Numbered from the stretch's first letter, positions 45,542-56,227 are shown. The stretch is DNA of 64,000 nt from Deinococcus hopiensis KR-140 (GCF_900176165.1 NZ_FWWU01000009.1:1173501-1237500), one strand, 5' to 3'. A program made the numbers and translations. Notes: generated from the sequence alone by a model not told the origin.

Positions 45542-46000
45542 TTATTTGCGGAGGATCACGTCTGCGTGTGTGTAGAGAGTGCCGCCCCTTGCACTCCCTT
45601 GGAACGCAACCATACAAACAAAATCTGCTCGGCGTACCGCGCTGGAGGAATTCTGGAAATCCACCACGCCCTTCAGGTAATACACGCCACCCTGCACCAG
45701 GTATTCGGGCTTCGTTACTTGCGAGAACTTGGTTATCCGGGGCGTCTTCAGGTTGTCTTTCGTTTCTGCCTGGCAGGCATGCACGAGGTCTTGCGGCGTG
45801 GGTACGGTCTTCACGCTTTTGACGCCGATGTACGGATACTGCTTCTCAATGAAGGTGTAGTGGAGGACCGCCGCCAGTTTCTCGCTACGGACAAGTTTTA
45901 TACCAGCCGCTCCGACGTTGGCAGGCGTGATCTTGAGGGATTTCTGAGCACCTGCACTGACAGCAGCGATGGCGACCAGTAGGGCTAGAGTTGTCCGCAT
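45542..46000 (-). CDS. secreted hypothetical protein
   Basis: A 152-residue exported protein. MRTTLALLVAIAAVSAGAQK is a signal peptide. The mature part (TPANVGAAGIKLVRSEKLAA, VPTPQDLVHACQAETKDNLK, YYLKGVVDFQNSSSAVRRAD, FVCMVAFQGSARGG) has two Cys that could pair. No family is recognised. A TAATGT box 6 bp before the ATG supports the start. GC and codon use are somewhat lower than in the flanking core genes, in line with the accessory patch. Confidence 0.7.
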   Translation of the reverse strand: MRTTLALLVAIAAVSAGAQKSLKITPANVGAAGIKLVRSEKLAAVLHYTFIEKQYPYIGVKSVKTVPTPQDLVHACQAETKDNLKTPRITKFSQVTKPEYLVQGGVYYLKGVVDFQNSSSAVRRADFVCMVAFQGSARGGTLYTHADVILRK

Positions 46001-46006
46001 GCCCTC

Positions 46007-46012
46007 ACATTA
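46007..46012 (-). promoter_or_regulatory. -10 element, leaderless start at 46000
   Basis: TAATGT on the minus strand, 6 bp before the ATG at 46000. Confidence 0.45.
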
Positions 46013-46471
46013 CGTCTTTGCGCGAACAGGAGTGGCACAACGTGCCGCAGCAGGTGTGATGAACGAAGCCCACACCGCGTTAGGACGCCTTCTCGTACTC
46101 GTCAGGAATTTTGGTGCTCACGATGTGCTGTACGCCGTCCTCAAACTTGGCGAGAACATTTGCGGGCTTGCCGCCGGACTGGGGAGGATCAGCACGCGGC
46201 AGCTGCGGCCCTCCATGCGCCAATGGGAGCGGCGAGGGGAGGGCGTCATGCGTCATTACCTGCTGCGCGAGCAAGCGCGAGCGCTGGCCACTCAGGAAGC
46301 CCCATCGTGCATCTCCCGATTCCCTGGAAGCAGCTGTGGGTCAACGGGAGGCAGATGGACCCTGCGACAGCTCGGCTGGACGGGGACACCATCACGCTGC
46401 CCTGTGGCACCCACGAGATCGACAAGCGCACGCAGCTAGGGGAGCTGTATGTCACGCCGCGCACTCTCTGA
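46013..46471. other. gene debris
   Basis: Two coding-like pieces. A minus frame, 46080-46180, reads GGKPANVLAKFEDGVQHIVS and TKIPDEYEKAS before a stop. A plus frame, 46300-46471, reads IPWKQLWVNGRQMDPATARL and TITLPCGTHEIDKRTQLGEL then a stop. Neither has a believable N terminus. Confidence 0.3.
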
Positions 46472-46649
46472 GAAGCCACTTCAGAGGCTGCAGCTCGTCC
46501 TTGTGCCTGGCACCACTGGAGAGCTCTACACGCTGGTGCCGGTCACAACGGGCTTCTACGTGATTCTGGTGGTCTACCTCTCACTGGACGCCCACTTCAC
46601 CGGCCGGGAAGGGCCGGCCATGACCGGGGAACTGCTAATGGTTCGGTAG
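46449..46649 (+). CDS. small hypothetical protein (doubtful)
   Basis: A 66-residue frame starting ATG with GGGGAG 5 nt upstream. It reads MSRRALSEKPLQRLQLVLVP and GTTGELYTLVPVTTGFYVIL, so one hydrophobic stretch may span or touch the membrane. It overlaps the tail of the preceding fragment. The good ribosome-binding site is the main support; no family. Confidence 0.3.
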   Translation: MSRRALSEKPLQRLQLVLVPGTTGELYTLVPVTTGFYVILVVYLSLDAHFTGREGPAMTGELLMVR

Positions 46650-46773
46650 AGTGGTCTGATAGAGAAGTAGGCTGGGAGATAAGTTTCCCTCCGTAACGTA
46701 GATAGTGCAGTCCCAACGCGAAGCCAAAAGGACCCATTCAATTCCCGAAGTACCTCTCAGACCATTAGATCGT
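46646..46773. repeat. possible small inverted-repeat element
   Basis: GAGTGGTCTGATAGAG near 46649 and CCTCTCAGACCATTAGA near 46756 are imperfect inverted repeats about 128 bp apart in AT-richer DNA without genes. No second copy was found in the window. Confidence 0.3.
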
Positions 46774-47037
46774 CAATGCGTTGTACTTAGCTCTGATAGG
46801 GAGAGCCTCTCCAGCAGTGGTTGAGAGGTCAACGTAAACCACCCCTGGGAAGATCAAAAAAACGCGTCATCACTTGGCTTGCCGCAACCCTCCCAAATTC
46901 CACGTGCCGCCCGGTAAGCGGGGGAGACGCGGCGCAGGTCACGCGGGTACTGCGCTGCATCCCAGGCGACGAGAAGCGCGCAGGTGCGGCTTGCCAAGCA
47001 GCGGGGTGCGGGGAGGCGCGATGTCACGCTCCCCCTT
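46774..47037. other. intergenic, no gene seen
   Basis: Open frames here are short and without family support. One plus frame (SGGDAAQVTRVLRCIPGDEK) looks weakly coding. Confidence 0.3.
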
Positions 47038-47058
47038 GCGCACCCGCTACGGGTGCGC
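47038..47058. promoter_or_regulatory. tight hairpin at the end of the response-regulator gene
   Basis: GCGCACCCG and CGGGTGCGC form a perfect 9-bp stem with a three-base loop that contains the stop codon of the response regulator. No T-run follows on either strand, so it may be a 3' stability hairpin. Confidence 0.4.
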
Positions 47059-47460
47059 GATGCGGCTCTTTTGCCAGAAGTCCAGGAAGGTTTCGATCTG
47101 GGCCACGAAGTCCTCGAAAATGGGGGCCTTGACGAGATACGAGTTGGCGTGCAGCGTGTAGGCGGCCTGTACGTCGTTCTCGGCGTTGGAGGTGGACAGC
47201 ATCACCACCGGCAGCAGGGCCAGCTTGGGATCGGCCTTGATCGCTTCGAGCACCTGCAGTCCGCTCATGCCCGGCATGTTCACGTCCAGCAGCACTACAT
47301 CAGGCTTCACCTTCTGGTGCCGCAGCATTCTGAGGGCTTCCGCGCCGCTCGACACGCAGGTAAGCACGCAATCGGGGCGCAGTTGCTGAAACGCTTCTGC
47401 GGCCAGGAGCTGATCTCCCACGCTGTCATCGACGAGCAGGAAACGTAAGGGGAGGTCCAT
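47047..47460 (-). CDS. single-domain response regulator (Rcp1/CheY type)
   Basis: A 137-residue receiver domain without output domain. Acidic pocket residues Asp11 and Asp12 (LLVDDS), phospho-acceptor Asp59 (VVLLDVNMPGMSG), Thr/Ser near 89-91 and Lys111 (SYLVKAP) are all present. The form, with a long loop between strands and FLDFW at the end, is like Rcp1-type regulators that work with phytochrome-like kinases. No histidine kinase is nearby, so the partner is unknown. Confidence 0.88.
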   Translation of the reverse strand: MDLPLRFLLVDDSVGDQLLAAEAFQQLRPDCVLTCVSSGAEALRMLRHQKVKPDVVLLDVNMPGMSGLQVLEAIKADPKLALLPVVMLSTSNAENDVQAAYTLHANSYLVKAPIFEDFVAQIETFLDFWQKSRIAHP

Positions 47461-47530
47461 ATCCCTTTACTTAGCAAAAAAAGGGCGTGGGTGTCTGTGC
47501 TGTAGTCGTGTCCCGGCCCTCTTCCGGCCA

Positions 47531-48418
47531 TTACAGCACCAGCACCCCGTGGTGCTTGGCTTTGTCCTGCGGTTCAACGTGGATGGTGACGCTCGCGCCG
47601 GGCATCTCGCTCCGCAGGGCTTCCTCCAGGCGATCGCAGATGGCGTGCGCTTCTTGCACAGTCATCTCGCCGGGCACCACGAGGTGGAATTCGACGAAGG
47701 TCATCCGGCCCGCGTGCCGGGTCCGCAGGTCGTGCATCTCCAGCGCCCCTTCCGCGTGCTCGCTCATGGTTTGCCGGATGCGGGCGTCCGTCGCCGCGTC
47801 CACCCCCGCGTCCATGAGGCCGCCAACCGACTCACGCATCAGGCCCCAGCCGCTCCAGAGGATATTTCCGGCCACCAGCAGCGCCAGGGCCGGGTCCAAC
47901 CACGCCAGCCCCGTTGCCTGCGCGAGCACCACGCCGACCACCACGCCCACGCTGGTCATCACGTCGGTCAGGATGTGTCGCCCGTCGGCGAGCAGCGCCG
48001 GGGACCGGAGCGCCCGTCCCTGCCGCAGCAGCACACCCGCCCAGGCGGCGTTGATCGCGCTCGCCCCGATGTTTACCAGCAGGCCGAGGAGGGGCGCTTC
48101 CACCGCCCTCGCGTGCAGGAGGCCGGGGGCCGCCTCGCGCACGATGGCAAGGGCCGCCAGCACGACCAGGACGCCCTCGGCCACCGCGCTGAAATACTCG
48201 GCCTTGGTGTGGCCGTAGGGGTGGTTGGCGTCGGCGGGGCGGGACGCCACGTGCAGGGCGATCAGGGCGGCCAGGGCCGCCGCCACGTTGATGATGCTCT
48301 CCAGCGCGTCCGAGTACAGGGCCACGCTGCCGGTCAGGGCGTAGGCCAGAAACTTGAGGCCCAGCACGGTGGCGGCCACCACCACGCTGAGCAGGGCCAG
48401 TCCCGTCGCGCGCTCCAT
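47531..48418 (-). CDS. cation diffusion facilitator family transporter
   Basis: A 295-residue CDF metal exporter (zinc, manganese or iron). Six membrane helices; the family metal site lies in SVALYSDALESIINVAA (helix 2) and in LLADGRHILTDVMTSVGVVV (helix 5), and NHPYGHTKAEYFSAVAEG is the conserved loop after helix 2. The cytoplasmic C-terminal domain (MHDLRTRHAGRMTFVEFHLV) is present. The exact metal cannot be told. The start at 48418 follows a possible TAGGCT box 9 bp upstream. Confidence 0.9.
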   Translation of the reverse strand: MERATGLALLSVVVAATVLGLKFLAYALTGSVALYSDALESIINVAAALAALIALHVASRPADANHPYGHTKAEYFSAVAEGVLVVLAALAIVREAAPGLLHARAVEAPLLGLLVNIGASAINAAWAGVLLRQGRALRSPALLADGRHILTDVMTSVGVVVGVVLAQATGLAWLDPALALLVAGNILWSGWGLMRESVGGLMDAGVDAATDARIRQTMSEHAEGALEMHDLRTRHAGRMTFVEFHLVVPGEMTVQEAHAICDRLEEALRSEMPGASVTIHVEPQDKAKHHGVLVL

Positions 48419-48777
48419 ACGGCCAGCAGCCTAACAGGCCTGGGGGCGGAGCTGAGCACATCGGGCGGGCACCACCGGGGGCAATGCGGGCAGTACCGCA
48501 GCGGGAACGGGCGGCGTACAGTGAAGGGGCGCCGCTCCTCCCGCGCCTGCTGGGCGGCCTCCTCGTGCTGGCGCTGTCTCTCGGGGCTGGCGGGGGAGAT
48601 GGACTTGCGCATCTCCGCTCCTGTTGTCCCCGTTCCGGTGAGCGTTTCTCCCTCTGGACTCCGCCCGGCGAGAAGGTGGGCGCCGGGAATTGTGGAGCGA
48701 ATGGCGGAAACGCCACTGGACGGAGGGAAACAGAGAGGCGCTCGGCTTCATTACGCCCTGTACGTAACCACCCCTGA
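48419..48777. other. intergenic region, possible small minus-strand gene
   Basis: Between the transporter and helicase genes there is no clear gene. A minus frame from an ATG at 48612 reads MRKSISPASPERQRQHEEAA, then RYCPHCPRWCPPDV with four Cys, like a tiny metal-binding protein, but it runs into the CDF gene and has no family support. Confidence 0.3.
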
Positions 48778-48783
48778 TACAAT
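48778..48783 (+). promoter_or_regulatory. -10 element, leaderless helicase start
   Basis: TACAAT ending 6 bp before the GTG at 48790. Confidence 0.5.
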
Positions 48784-48789
48784 CTCCCG

Positions 48790-51024
<2,235 letters not shown>

Positions 51025-51089
51025 GGGCAGGGCGTGGAAAGGTCTGGGCCGCAAAACGGTTTTCAGGTCCGCAGGCTCAGAACCTTTTA

Positions 51090-51217
51090 CAGCATTTGTC
51101 AAAAAGAAGTTCCCTTTTTGACCGAGCAGGGCGAGTGAAAGTGAACGATCATCGGGGAGAATGGAACCGTGAGGGGCGCCCTTCCACTCGCGGCGGAATT
51201 CAGATAAATACTTTAAA
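51090..51217 (+). repeat. 128-bp mobile repeat R2, copy with degenerate right end
   Basis: Begins TACAGCATTTGTCAAAAAG and ends ATTCAGATAAATACTTTA; the right terminal repeat has several changes. The middle matches the other copies. Confidence 0.8.
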
Positions 51218-51274
51218 GCCTGGTCGCCCAGTACGGGCAGGCGGTTCGGTCTAATGAGAATCTTGACCTTGCGG

Positions 51275-51402
51275 CTTAGGGCGTTTGCCAAAAGGAGGAC
51301 TTCTTTTTGACCGAGCAGGGCGAACTTGAATGCGCATGGAGGAGAATGGTGCCGTGAGGAATGCCCTTCCACGCGCGGCCCAATTCGGACAAATGCTCTA
51401 AG
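51275..51402 (+). repeat. 128-bp mobile repeat R2, complete copy
   Basis: Begins CTTAGGGCGTTTGCC and ends GACAAATGCTCTAAG; these 15-base ends are imperfect inverted repeats (11 of 15) and each contains a border TA. Same length as the copy at 45253. Confidence 0.85.
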
Positions 51403-51510
51403 TCCTGTTTGCAGACGCCACCTCAGCGGCCTGCCTGAATGGTCGGTCCTGACATATGCTGGGCACGGAACTTATGGCGTGTGGCCCGAGGTTACGCTGC
51501 CACTGTGGTA
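51403..51510 (+). other. coding-like fragment between repeats
   Basis: One frame reads LSGLPEWSVLTYAGHGTYGV then WPEVTLPLW and a stop. It may belong with the piece after the next repeat (51634-51830) as parts of one broken gene of unknown family. Confidence 0.25.
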
Positions 51511-51632
51511 AGGATTTCAGCTCATCCGTGATGAAATCACGGGCCAACCCGAGCAGAGCGAGCAGGAAAAACGGTGATGGAGAGGCGCGGAATCGCCGGA
51601 GCGAAGCGGAGGATCCGGAAGCCGTATGAGCT
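51511..51632 (+). repeat. 125-bp repeat R1, copy E
   Basis: Copy E, from AGGATTTCAGCTCATCCGTG to GGATCCGGAAGCCGTATGAG. Confidence 0.8.
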
Positions 51633-51633
51633 G

Positions 51634-51834
51634 TGCGTCACCGGGACGGGAGGAGAGGCTGGGCGCCGTGTGGCTGGACGCCGGCGAACGCTATTGCGTG
51701 GGGAAAAGTCCGTCGTGGGAAGCGATGACGCTTTGGCAGTTCCGCGTGCTGAATGAACACCTGCTTGGTTTGGTCTCCAAGGTCAAGGTGGGGCGATTCT
51801 CACCCTCTCCGGTTGAGTGGCCCTCCGACGGGGT
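51634..51834 (+). other. coding-like fragment downstream of repeat R1
   Basis: A frame starting within the repeat reads RLGAVWLDAGERYCVGKSPS, WEAMTLWQFRVLNEHLLGLV and SKVKVGRFSPSPVEWPS. The look is that of real protein but no own start is present and it runs into the end of the Nudix gene on the other strand. Unknown family. Confidence 0.3.
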
Positions 51835-52359
51835 CTACCGAAAGACCCGGGTGTCAACCTCCATCTCGGTAGAGGGTGCCTTTGAACCGGGCTTCGGTTG
51901 GCCCCGCTCCACCCGGTGAAGCACCTCGCCCGGTCCCACCTTCAGAAACTCGGTGAGGGCGAGGGGGTAGACGGGTCGGCTGGCCGCCTCGGCGATGGGC
52001 ACCCATTCGCACCAGACGTCTGGATTGTCCAGCACACGAAAGCGCTCCTCGGACAGTTCGGTGGGAGCTTCCATGCGGAAGTAAAAGCCGATCTCGTGCT
52101 GGCGCTTCTCAGGCGGGCCGAAGAAGTTCTCCAGTACGCCGACGAGCCGCATCGTCCCTGCGGGGAGGCCAACTTCTTCCTGCCACTCGCGGGCAGCGCA
52201 GCTCAGCACGTCTTCCTCCGTTGCCAATGCGCCGCCCGGCAGAAACCAGAAGTCGATGTGGTCCTCGGTGTTCGCCAGCACCCGGTCCCCGCGCACGCAG
52301 AGGATGGCGACGCGCACGCTGAATTTGACATTCCCGAGGGGCAGACGGATATCGGTCAT
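51835..52359 (-). CDS. Nudix hydrolase
   Basis: A 174-residue Nudix hydrolase. The Nudix box is intact: GGALATEEDVLSCAAREWQE followed by EVGL. The N-terminal strand (VKFSVRVAILCVRGDRVLAN) and the downstream FYFRMEAPTELSEERF fit nucleoside-diphosphate-type hydrolases. The substrate is unknown. The ATG at 52359 is used because longer readings run antisense through the neighbouring methyltransferase. Deinococcus genomes carry many Nudix genes, often with a role in cleaning damaged nucleotides. Confidence 0.85.
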   Translation of the reverse strand: MTDIRLPLGNVKFSVRVAILCVRGDRVLANTEDHIDFWFLPGGALATEEDVLSCAAREWQEEVGLPAGTMRLVGVLENFFGPPEKRQHEIGFYFRMEAPTELSEERFRVLDNPDVWCEWVPIAEAASRPVYPLALTEFLKVGPGEVLHRVERGQPKPGSKAPSTEMEVDTRVFR

Positions 52360-52415
52360 GGGCGCAGTCTGCCCTGGAGGGACGGCGGGGGGCATCCTGC
52401 TTTTGGCGGAGGGGG

Positions 52416-53603
52416 TCAGGGTTCCTTTTGCAGCAGGATGCTCTTGAGGTACAGACTTTCGGGCACGCTCAGCAACTGGGGATGGTCGGCGGGCTGGTAG
52501 GTCACCGCCACCACTTCTGCGCCGCAGTTCGCCTCGCCCGCCGCCACCCGCGCGGCGTCGAGCAGGTCGTCCACCCGGATGTAATGCGCGCAGGTGCTGA
52601 TCAGCAGGTGCCCGCCAGGCCGCATCATCCGCAGGGCGTGGGCCGCCCCGTCCGTAAAGATGCGTTTGGCGCGCGGCACGTCGTCCTTGCGTTTGGCGAG
52701 GGTGGGCGGGTCGAGCACCACGGCGCCAAAGGTGCGCTTCTCGCGTTCGAGGGCCCTCAGTGTTTCCAGCGCGTCGCCCCAGCGCACACCCACCTTGACA
52801 CCGTTCTCGCGGGCCTCGCGTTCCAGTACGGCCAGGGCCTTGTCGTCCTTGTCGAGGGCCACGGGCACCGCCCCCGCCCGTGCGGCGTGCAGGCTGAAAC
52901 CCCCAGTGTAGGAATAGACGTCCAGAAAGCCCTCGCCCAGCTGTACCAGGGAGCGCATCAGGCGGCGGTTGTCGCGCTGATCGAGAAAAAAGCCGGTCTT
53001 CTGCGCGTCCATGGGCGCAAAGTGCAGGGCGAGGTCGTCTTCGTGAAAGGTCACGCGCTCCGGCACATCGCCCCACAGAACGCCGGTGTTCAGCTCCAGC
53101 CCCTCGCGGCGGCGCTCGCCCGTGTCGCTGCGCTCGAAGGCCGCGGCCGCGCCCGTCTCCTCGCGCAGGGCCCGCAGGACCAGGTCCCGGTGACGCTCCA
53201 CCCCGGCATTGCGCAGCTGGACGCTTAGGACGTCGCCGAATCTGTCGGCCACCACGCCCGGCATGCCGTCGGCCTCCGCGTGGAGCACGCGCATCGCGTC
53301 GGTCCCGGTGATTCGCCCCGCCCGGCGTTCCAGCGCCCGGCGAACGCGCGAGCGGTAGAATTTCAGGTCAATGTCCTCCTTGCTCCACGTCAGCATTCGC
53401 AGCGGCGTCGCACCCTGGGGGTTGAAGTAGCCCAACCCGAGCAGGGCGCGGTCCGGGGCACGGACCTCCACCACCTCGCCGGGGAGGATGCCCGCGTCCG
53501 CCTCTCCGATGTCTCCGGTGTGGCCGAACGGATACCGCCCGGTGATGCGCCGCACCGCGCCGGGTTTCAGGGTCACGCTGGCCCGCTTGCTCGCCTTCGT
53601 CAT
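52416..53603 (-). CDS. class I rRNA methyltransferase, RlmI-like
   Basis: A 395-residue SAM-dependent methyltransferase of the RlmI/YccW group (m5C in 23S rRNA in E. coli). N-terminal PUA domain (LKPGAVRRITGRYPFGHTGD), central linker, and catalytic domain with VYSYTGGFSLHAARAGAVPV (SAM site), VVLDPPTLAKRKDDVP and a Cys in HLLISTCAHYI. The ATG at 53603 follows a TACCCT box. It is divergent from the lasso-like locus and probably unrelated to it. Confidence 0.88.
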   Translation of the reverse strand: MTKASKRASVTLKPGAVRRITGRYPFGHTGDIGEADAGILPGEVVEVRAPDRALLGLGYFNPQGATPLRMLTWSKEDIDLKFYRSRVRRALERRAGRITGTDAMRVLHAEADGMPGVVADRFGDVLSVQLRNAGVERHRDLVLRALREETGAAAAFERSDTGERRREGLELNTGVLWGDVPERVTFHEDDLALHFAPMDAQKTGFFLDQRDNRRLMRSLVQLGEGFLDVYSYTGGFSLHAARAGAVPVALDKDDKALAVLEREARENGVKVGVRWGDALETLRALEREKRTFGAVVLDPPTLAKRKDDVPRAKRIFTDGAAHALRMMRPGGHLLISTCAHYIRVDDLLDAARVAAGEANCGAEVVAVTYQPADHPQLLSVPESLYLKSILLQKEP

Positions 53604-53609
53604 GTCCGC

Positions 53610-53615
53610 AGGGTA
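53610..53615 (-). promoter_or_regulatory. -10 element, leaderless methyltransferase start
   Basis: TACCCT on the minus strand, 6 bp before the ATG at 53603. Confidence 0.45.
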
Positions 53616-53690
53616 GCAGGGGGACGGTCCTTCTCCTGACGGCCCACCCCACCGCGGCCGCCGCAAGTGGCATGCTGAGGCCGCCTCACC

Positions 53691-55031
53691 ATGACCCTAC
53701 CTGATCCCAGCATCCTCGTCCGAGCCCTGACCACCGATCCACCCCAGATCGGGCCTGAAGACGTGCCGCACCTGCTTGCTGCGGGGCTGGCAGGGCAGGT
53801 GCGAATGCGGCTACCGCAGGACCATCCCCTGCGGGCAGCTTTGCGGCCCGGTCAGCTGGCCCTCGGCGCGCGGCACGCCCTGATTCGCGCCGAGGTGCGG
53901 CTCCTGCTGGCCGCCTGGGCACGGGAGGGTATCCCGGCCATGCTGTTCAAGGGCTTCGCGCTGGCCGAGTTCGAGTACGGCACGCCGGGCGAGCGCTTTT
54001 ACGGGGACGTGGACGTCCTGATTCCCGAAGACCCCACCACCGTGATGAGGGCCGTTCATATCGCCATTTCGCACGGCTGGCGCAGCGATGGGCAGCACGC
54101 CGCGCCAGAGCGCTGGACCCACGAGAGCGCGCACCTGTTCAGCCCCGGGGGACAGGTGCGGCTGGACGTTCACCGCTTCGCCGTGGGCTGGGTCTCCGGC
54201 ACCCAGGAGCGGGTGCGCCGGGTCACGGCGGCGCTGTGGGCGAAGGCGGGAGCGGTGGACTGGGCGGGGGTGCCCGTCTGGCGGCCCGATCTGGTGGACG
54301 CGGTGGTCTTCAACCTCGCGCTGGGTCGGCAGTGGAGCGGGGACGTGGGTGGCCTCAAGCCCGCCGACTACGCCGATCTGCAGCGGCTGACGGCCCGGCA
54401 CGCCCTGACGGGGACGCAACTGGCGGCCCGGGCGCGAGAGGTGGGAGCCACGCATACCTGGGCCGCGTTCCGGGAAGCGTGCGATCCACTGGAGCGGCAC
54501 TTCGCGCTGGGGAGCCCAGACGTGGGCCCCACGCTGGTCCGTGCAGTGCAGCGCGACGGCCTGCTGGGCCGGCGGGCGGTCTGGCAACGGCGGCTGATCC
54601 GGCTGCCCCGCCTGCTGCGCTGGCTGCCCCGCCTGCTGCCCGACGCGTTCGCCGCCTGGTGGGCGGTCCGGTCCGGGGGCGACCCCCGCGTTCCCCTGGC
54701 CCGCTGGACGCCCGCGTCCCCCCCGCGCCCGCTGGCGCTGGCCGAGGTGCAGGACGCTGTGCTGGCGGCGGGATGGCTGACCCGGCTGCTGTATCCCCGG
54801 CAGTCGAGGGTGGGGACCTGCGTGCCGCGCGCCTACACCACCTACCGGGCGCTGCGCCGCCTGGGCCACCCGGTGGTGTTCGTCAGTGGGGTGGCCCGCA
54901 CGTCCCGGGGCATTCAGGGGCACGCCTGGGTGGAGGACGCGCACGGCACCATCGACGCTTACGAGGAGCCCCTCAACCGCGAGCGCTTTCCCGAGGTGTT
55001 TCACTTTCCGGCCGGAGAGCGCTGTCCCTGA
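53691..55031 (+). CDS. fusion of nucleotidyltransferase and lasso-peptide B2-type leader peptidase
   Basis: A 446-residue two-domain RiPP enzyme. Residues 60-280 are a nucleotidyltransferase of the type found in lasso-peptide clusters: LLAAWAREGIPAMLFKGFAL, then ERFYGDVDVLIP with metal Asp106 and Asp108, and VRLDVHRFAVGW. Residues 320-446 are the transglutaminase-like B2 peptidase: Cys377 in GTCVPRAYTTYRALRRLG, His411 in IQGHAWVE and Asp422 in GTIDAYEEP form the expected Cys-His-Asp triad. In known clusters these are separate proteins. It converges with the kinase-like gene at 55109, and no other lasso gene lies on its own strand upstream. The fusion is unusual. Confidence 0.85.
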   Translation: MTLPDPSILVRALTTDPPQIGPEDVPHLLAAGLAGQVRMRLPQDHPLRAALRPGQLALGARHALIRAEVRLLLAAWAREGIPAMLFKGFALAEFEYGTPGERFYGDVDVLIPEDPTTVMRAVHIAISHGWRSDGQHAAPERWTHESAHLFSPGGQVRLDVHRFAVGWVSGTQERVRRVTAALWAKAGAVDWAGVPVWRPDLVDAVVFNLALGRQWSGDVGGLKPADYADLQRLTARHALTGTQLAARAREVGATHTWAAFREACDPLERHFALGSPDVGPTLVRAVQRDGLLGRRAVWQRRLIRLPRLLRWLPRLLPDAFAAWWAVRSGGDPRVPLARWTPASPPRPLALAEVQDAVLAAGWLTRLLYPRQSRVGTCVPRAYTTYRALRRLGHPVVFVSGVARTSRGIQGHAWVEDAHGTIDAYEEPLNRERFPEVFHFPAGERCP

Positions 55032-55108
55032 GGGGGAGAGTCAGGGGTGGCCCGGAATCCGTTTCTCTACGTCTCGCCCTGCTCGGATTGAATCCCTCCG
55101 CAGACGGT

Positions 55109-55972
55109 TCAATCCGAGGCAATATTGAGGTGCGTCCGCGTCAGCTCCAGCGCGTCTTCCCGCGCCGTGCCCAGCACCGGGAGGTGAGGCAGCAGCGCCG
55201 TGACGCCAGCTGCCGACCTCTGCCTGCCCGTCATTGTGAGCGGCACGCCCGTTGCCTCCCAGAGCGCGCGGACCCGTTCGGCAGCGGTGGGGTGGGCAGG
55301 CAGACCGAAGGCGAGCAGGGCCGAGAGAACCGCCTGCCCGCCCGGACGGGTCAGGGGCAGCAGGAGTTTGCCGTGGACATCGTGCCCAACGGCCTGGGGC
55401 AGCAGGTGGGGGGCAAAGCGGCGCACGCTGTCCTCATAGGCGCGCAGGTGGGTGTCGAAACCGACGGTGCAGCGTTCCGGGCTGACCCAGGCGTGGTCCT
55501 CGGCCAGGACCTGGAGCCCGGTCCCCGCGAGCCGCAGGGCCGCCGTGCTCTTGCCCGCGCCGCTCACGCCCGTGATCGCCACCGCCCGTCCAGCGTGGGC
55601 GAGGACCGAGGCGTGGAGCGGTAGCCAGCCGCCCGCCCGGTGCGCCTCCACGAAGGCGAGCGTCCAGGCGGCCTCGGAGGCGTCCGGGGTCACCGTGATG
55701 GTCGCGCCGCGTTCCCGGACCTCCAGATGCAGTTTCTCGCCCAGCCACAGGGCGTCGCCGTCCGCCCAGACGGAGAGGGTCTGATCGGCAACGGCCACCG
55801 GAGTGGGAGAGAGGTGCGGCACGGCGGGAACAGGGCCCTGAGCAATCTGGAGTTCACGCTGGAGGGGTCCACCCGCGCTGTACCCCCAGCGCCCACGCAG
55901 CGCGCCCAGCAGGGCGGCGTCCAGTCCGCTCGCCGTGACCCTCGCGTTCAGGCTGGTCCAATCCCGGGTCAC
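55109..55972 (-). CDS. HPr kinase-like protein of a RiPP (lasso-like) cluster
   Basis: A 287-residue P-loop protein. The C-terminal half matches HPr serine kinase-like proteins of lasso clusters: LPLHASVLAHAGRAVAITGV with Walker A GVSGAGKS at residues 135-142, LAEDHAWVSPERC and GHDVHGKLLLPL. In paeninodin-type clusters such kinases phosphorylate the C-terminal Ser of the peptide. The GTG at 55972 overlaps the stop of the PqqD-like gene (GTGA), so they are translationally coupled. The N-terminal half is a beta-rich region seen in these RiPP kinases. Confidence 0.82.
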   Translation of the reverse strand: MTRDWTSLNARVTASGLDAALLGALRGRWGYSAGGPLQRELQIAQGPVPAVPHLSPTPVAVADQTLSVWADGDALWLGEKLHLEVRERGATITVTPDASEAAWTLAFVEAHRAGGWLPLHASVLAHAGRAVAITGVSGAGKSTAALRLAGTGLQVLAEDHAWVSPERCTVGFDTHLRAYEDSVRRFAPHLLPQAVGHDVHGKLLLPLTRPGGQAVLSALLAFGLPAHPTAAERVRALWEATGVPLTMTGRQRSAAGVTALLPHLPVLGTAREDALELTRTHLNIASD

Positions 55973-56220
55973 GTCCGGCGCACCACGCCCCGAGCGGCGA
56001 GCTCCGCGAGCAGGGCGCGGGCGTCCGCCTCGGCCTGGGTGATGTCGACCTCGAAGGCGGCGCAGAGGGCCGCCACCACGGCCTCGGGGGTGCCGGGCAG
56101 GGCCAGCCACGCAGCGCGGCCCGTGGCGTTGAGGCTGAACATCAGGCCCTGACCCGCGTGCATCAGGATCAGCTCGTCACCCAGATCGGTGACGAGGACG
56201 TCGGGGTCCGTTTCCCACAT
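55969..56220 (-). CDS. PqqD-family peptide chaperone (lasso B1-like leader-recognition protein)
   Basis: An 83-residue PqqD-like winged helix. PDVLVTDLGDELILMHAGQG, LMFSLNATGRAAWLALPGTP and EAVVAALCAAFEVDITQAEA give the usual three-strand plus helix pattern that binds RiPP leader peptides and hands them to the peptidase. The ATG at 56220 has a TACCCT box 7 bp upstream. It is the first gene of a two-gene unit with the kinase and is divergent from the candidate precursor peptide. Confidence 0.85.
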   Translation of the reverse strand: MWETDPDVLVTDLGDELILMHAGQGLMFSLNATGRAAWLALPGTPEAVVAALCAAFEVDITQAEADARALLAELAARGVVRRT

Positions 56221-56227
56221 ACCCGGC

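Noticed and set aside
48334..48612. Small Cys-containing minus-strand frame before the CDF gene
   Set aside because: The CPHCPRWC cluster is attractive but the frame runs far into the CDF gene and lacks a ribosome-binding site or homologues I recognise; only noted in the intergenic entry.
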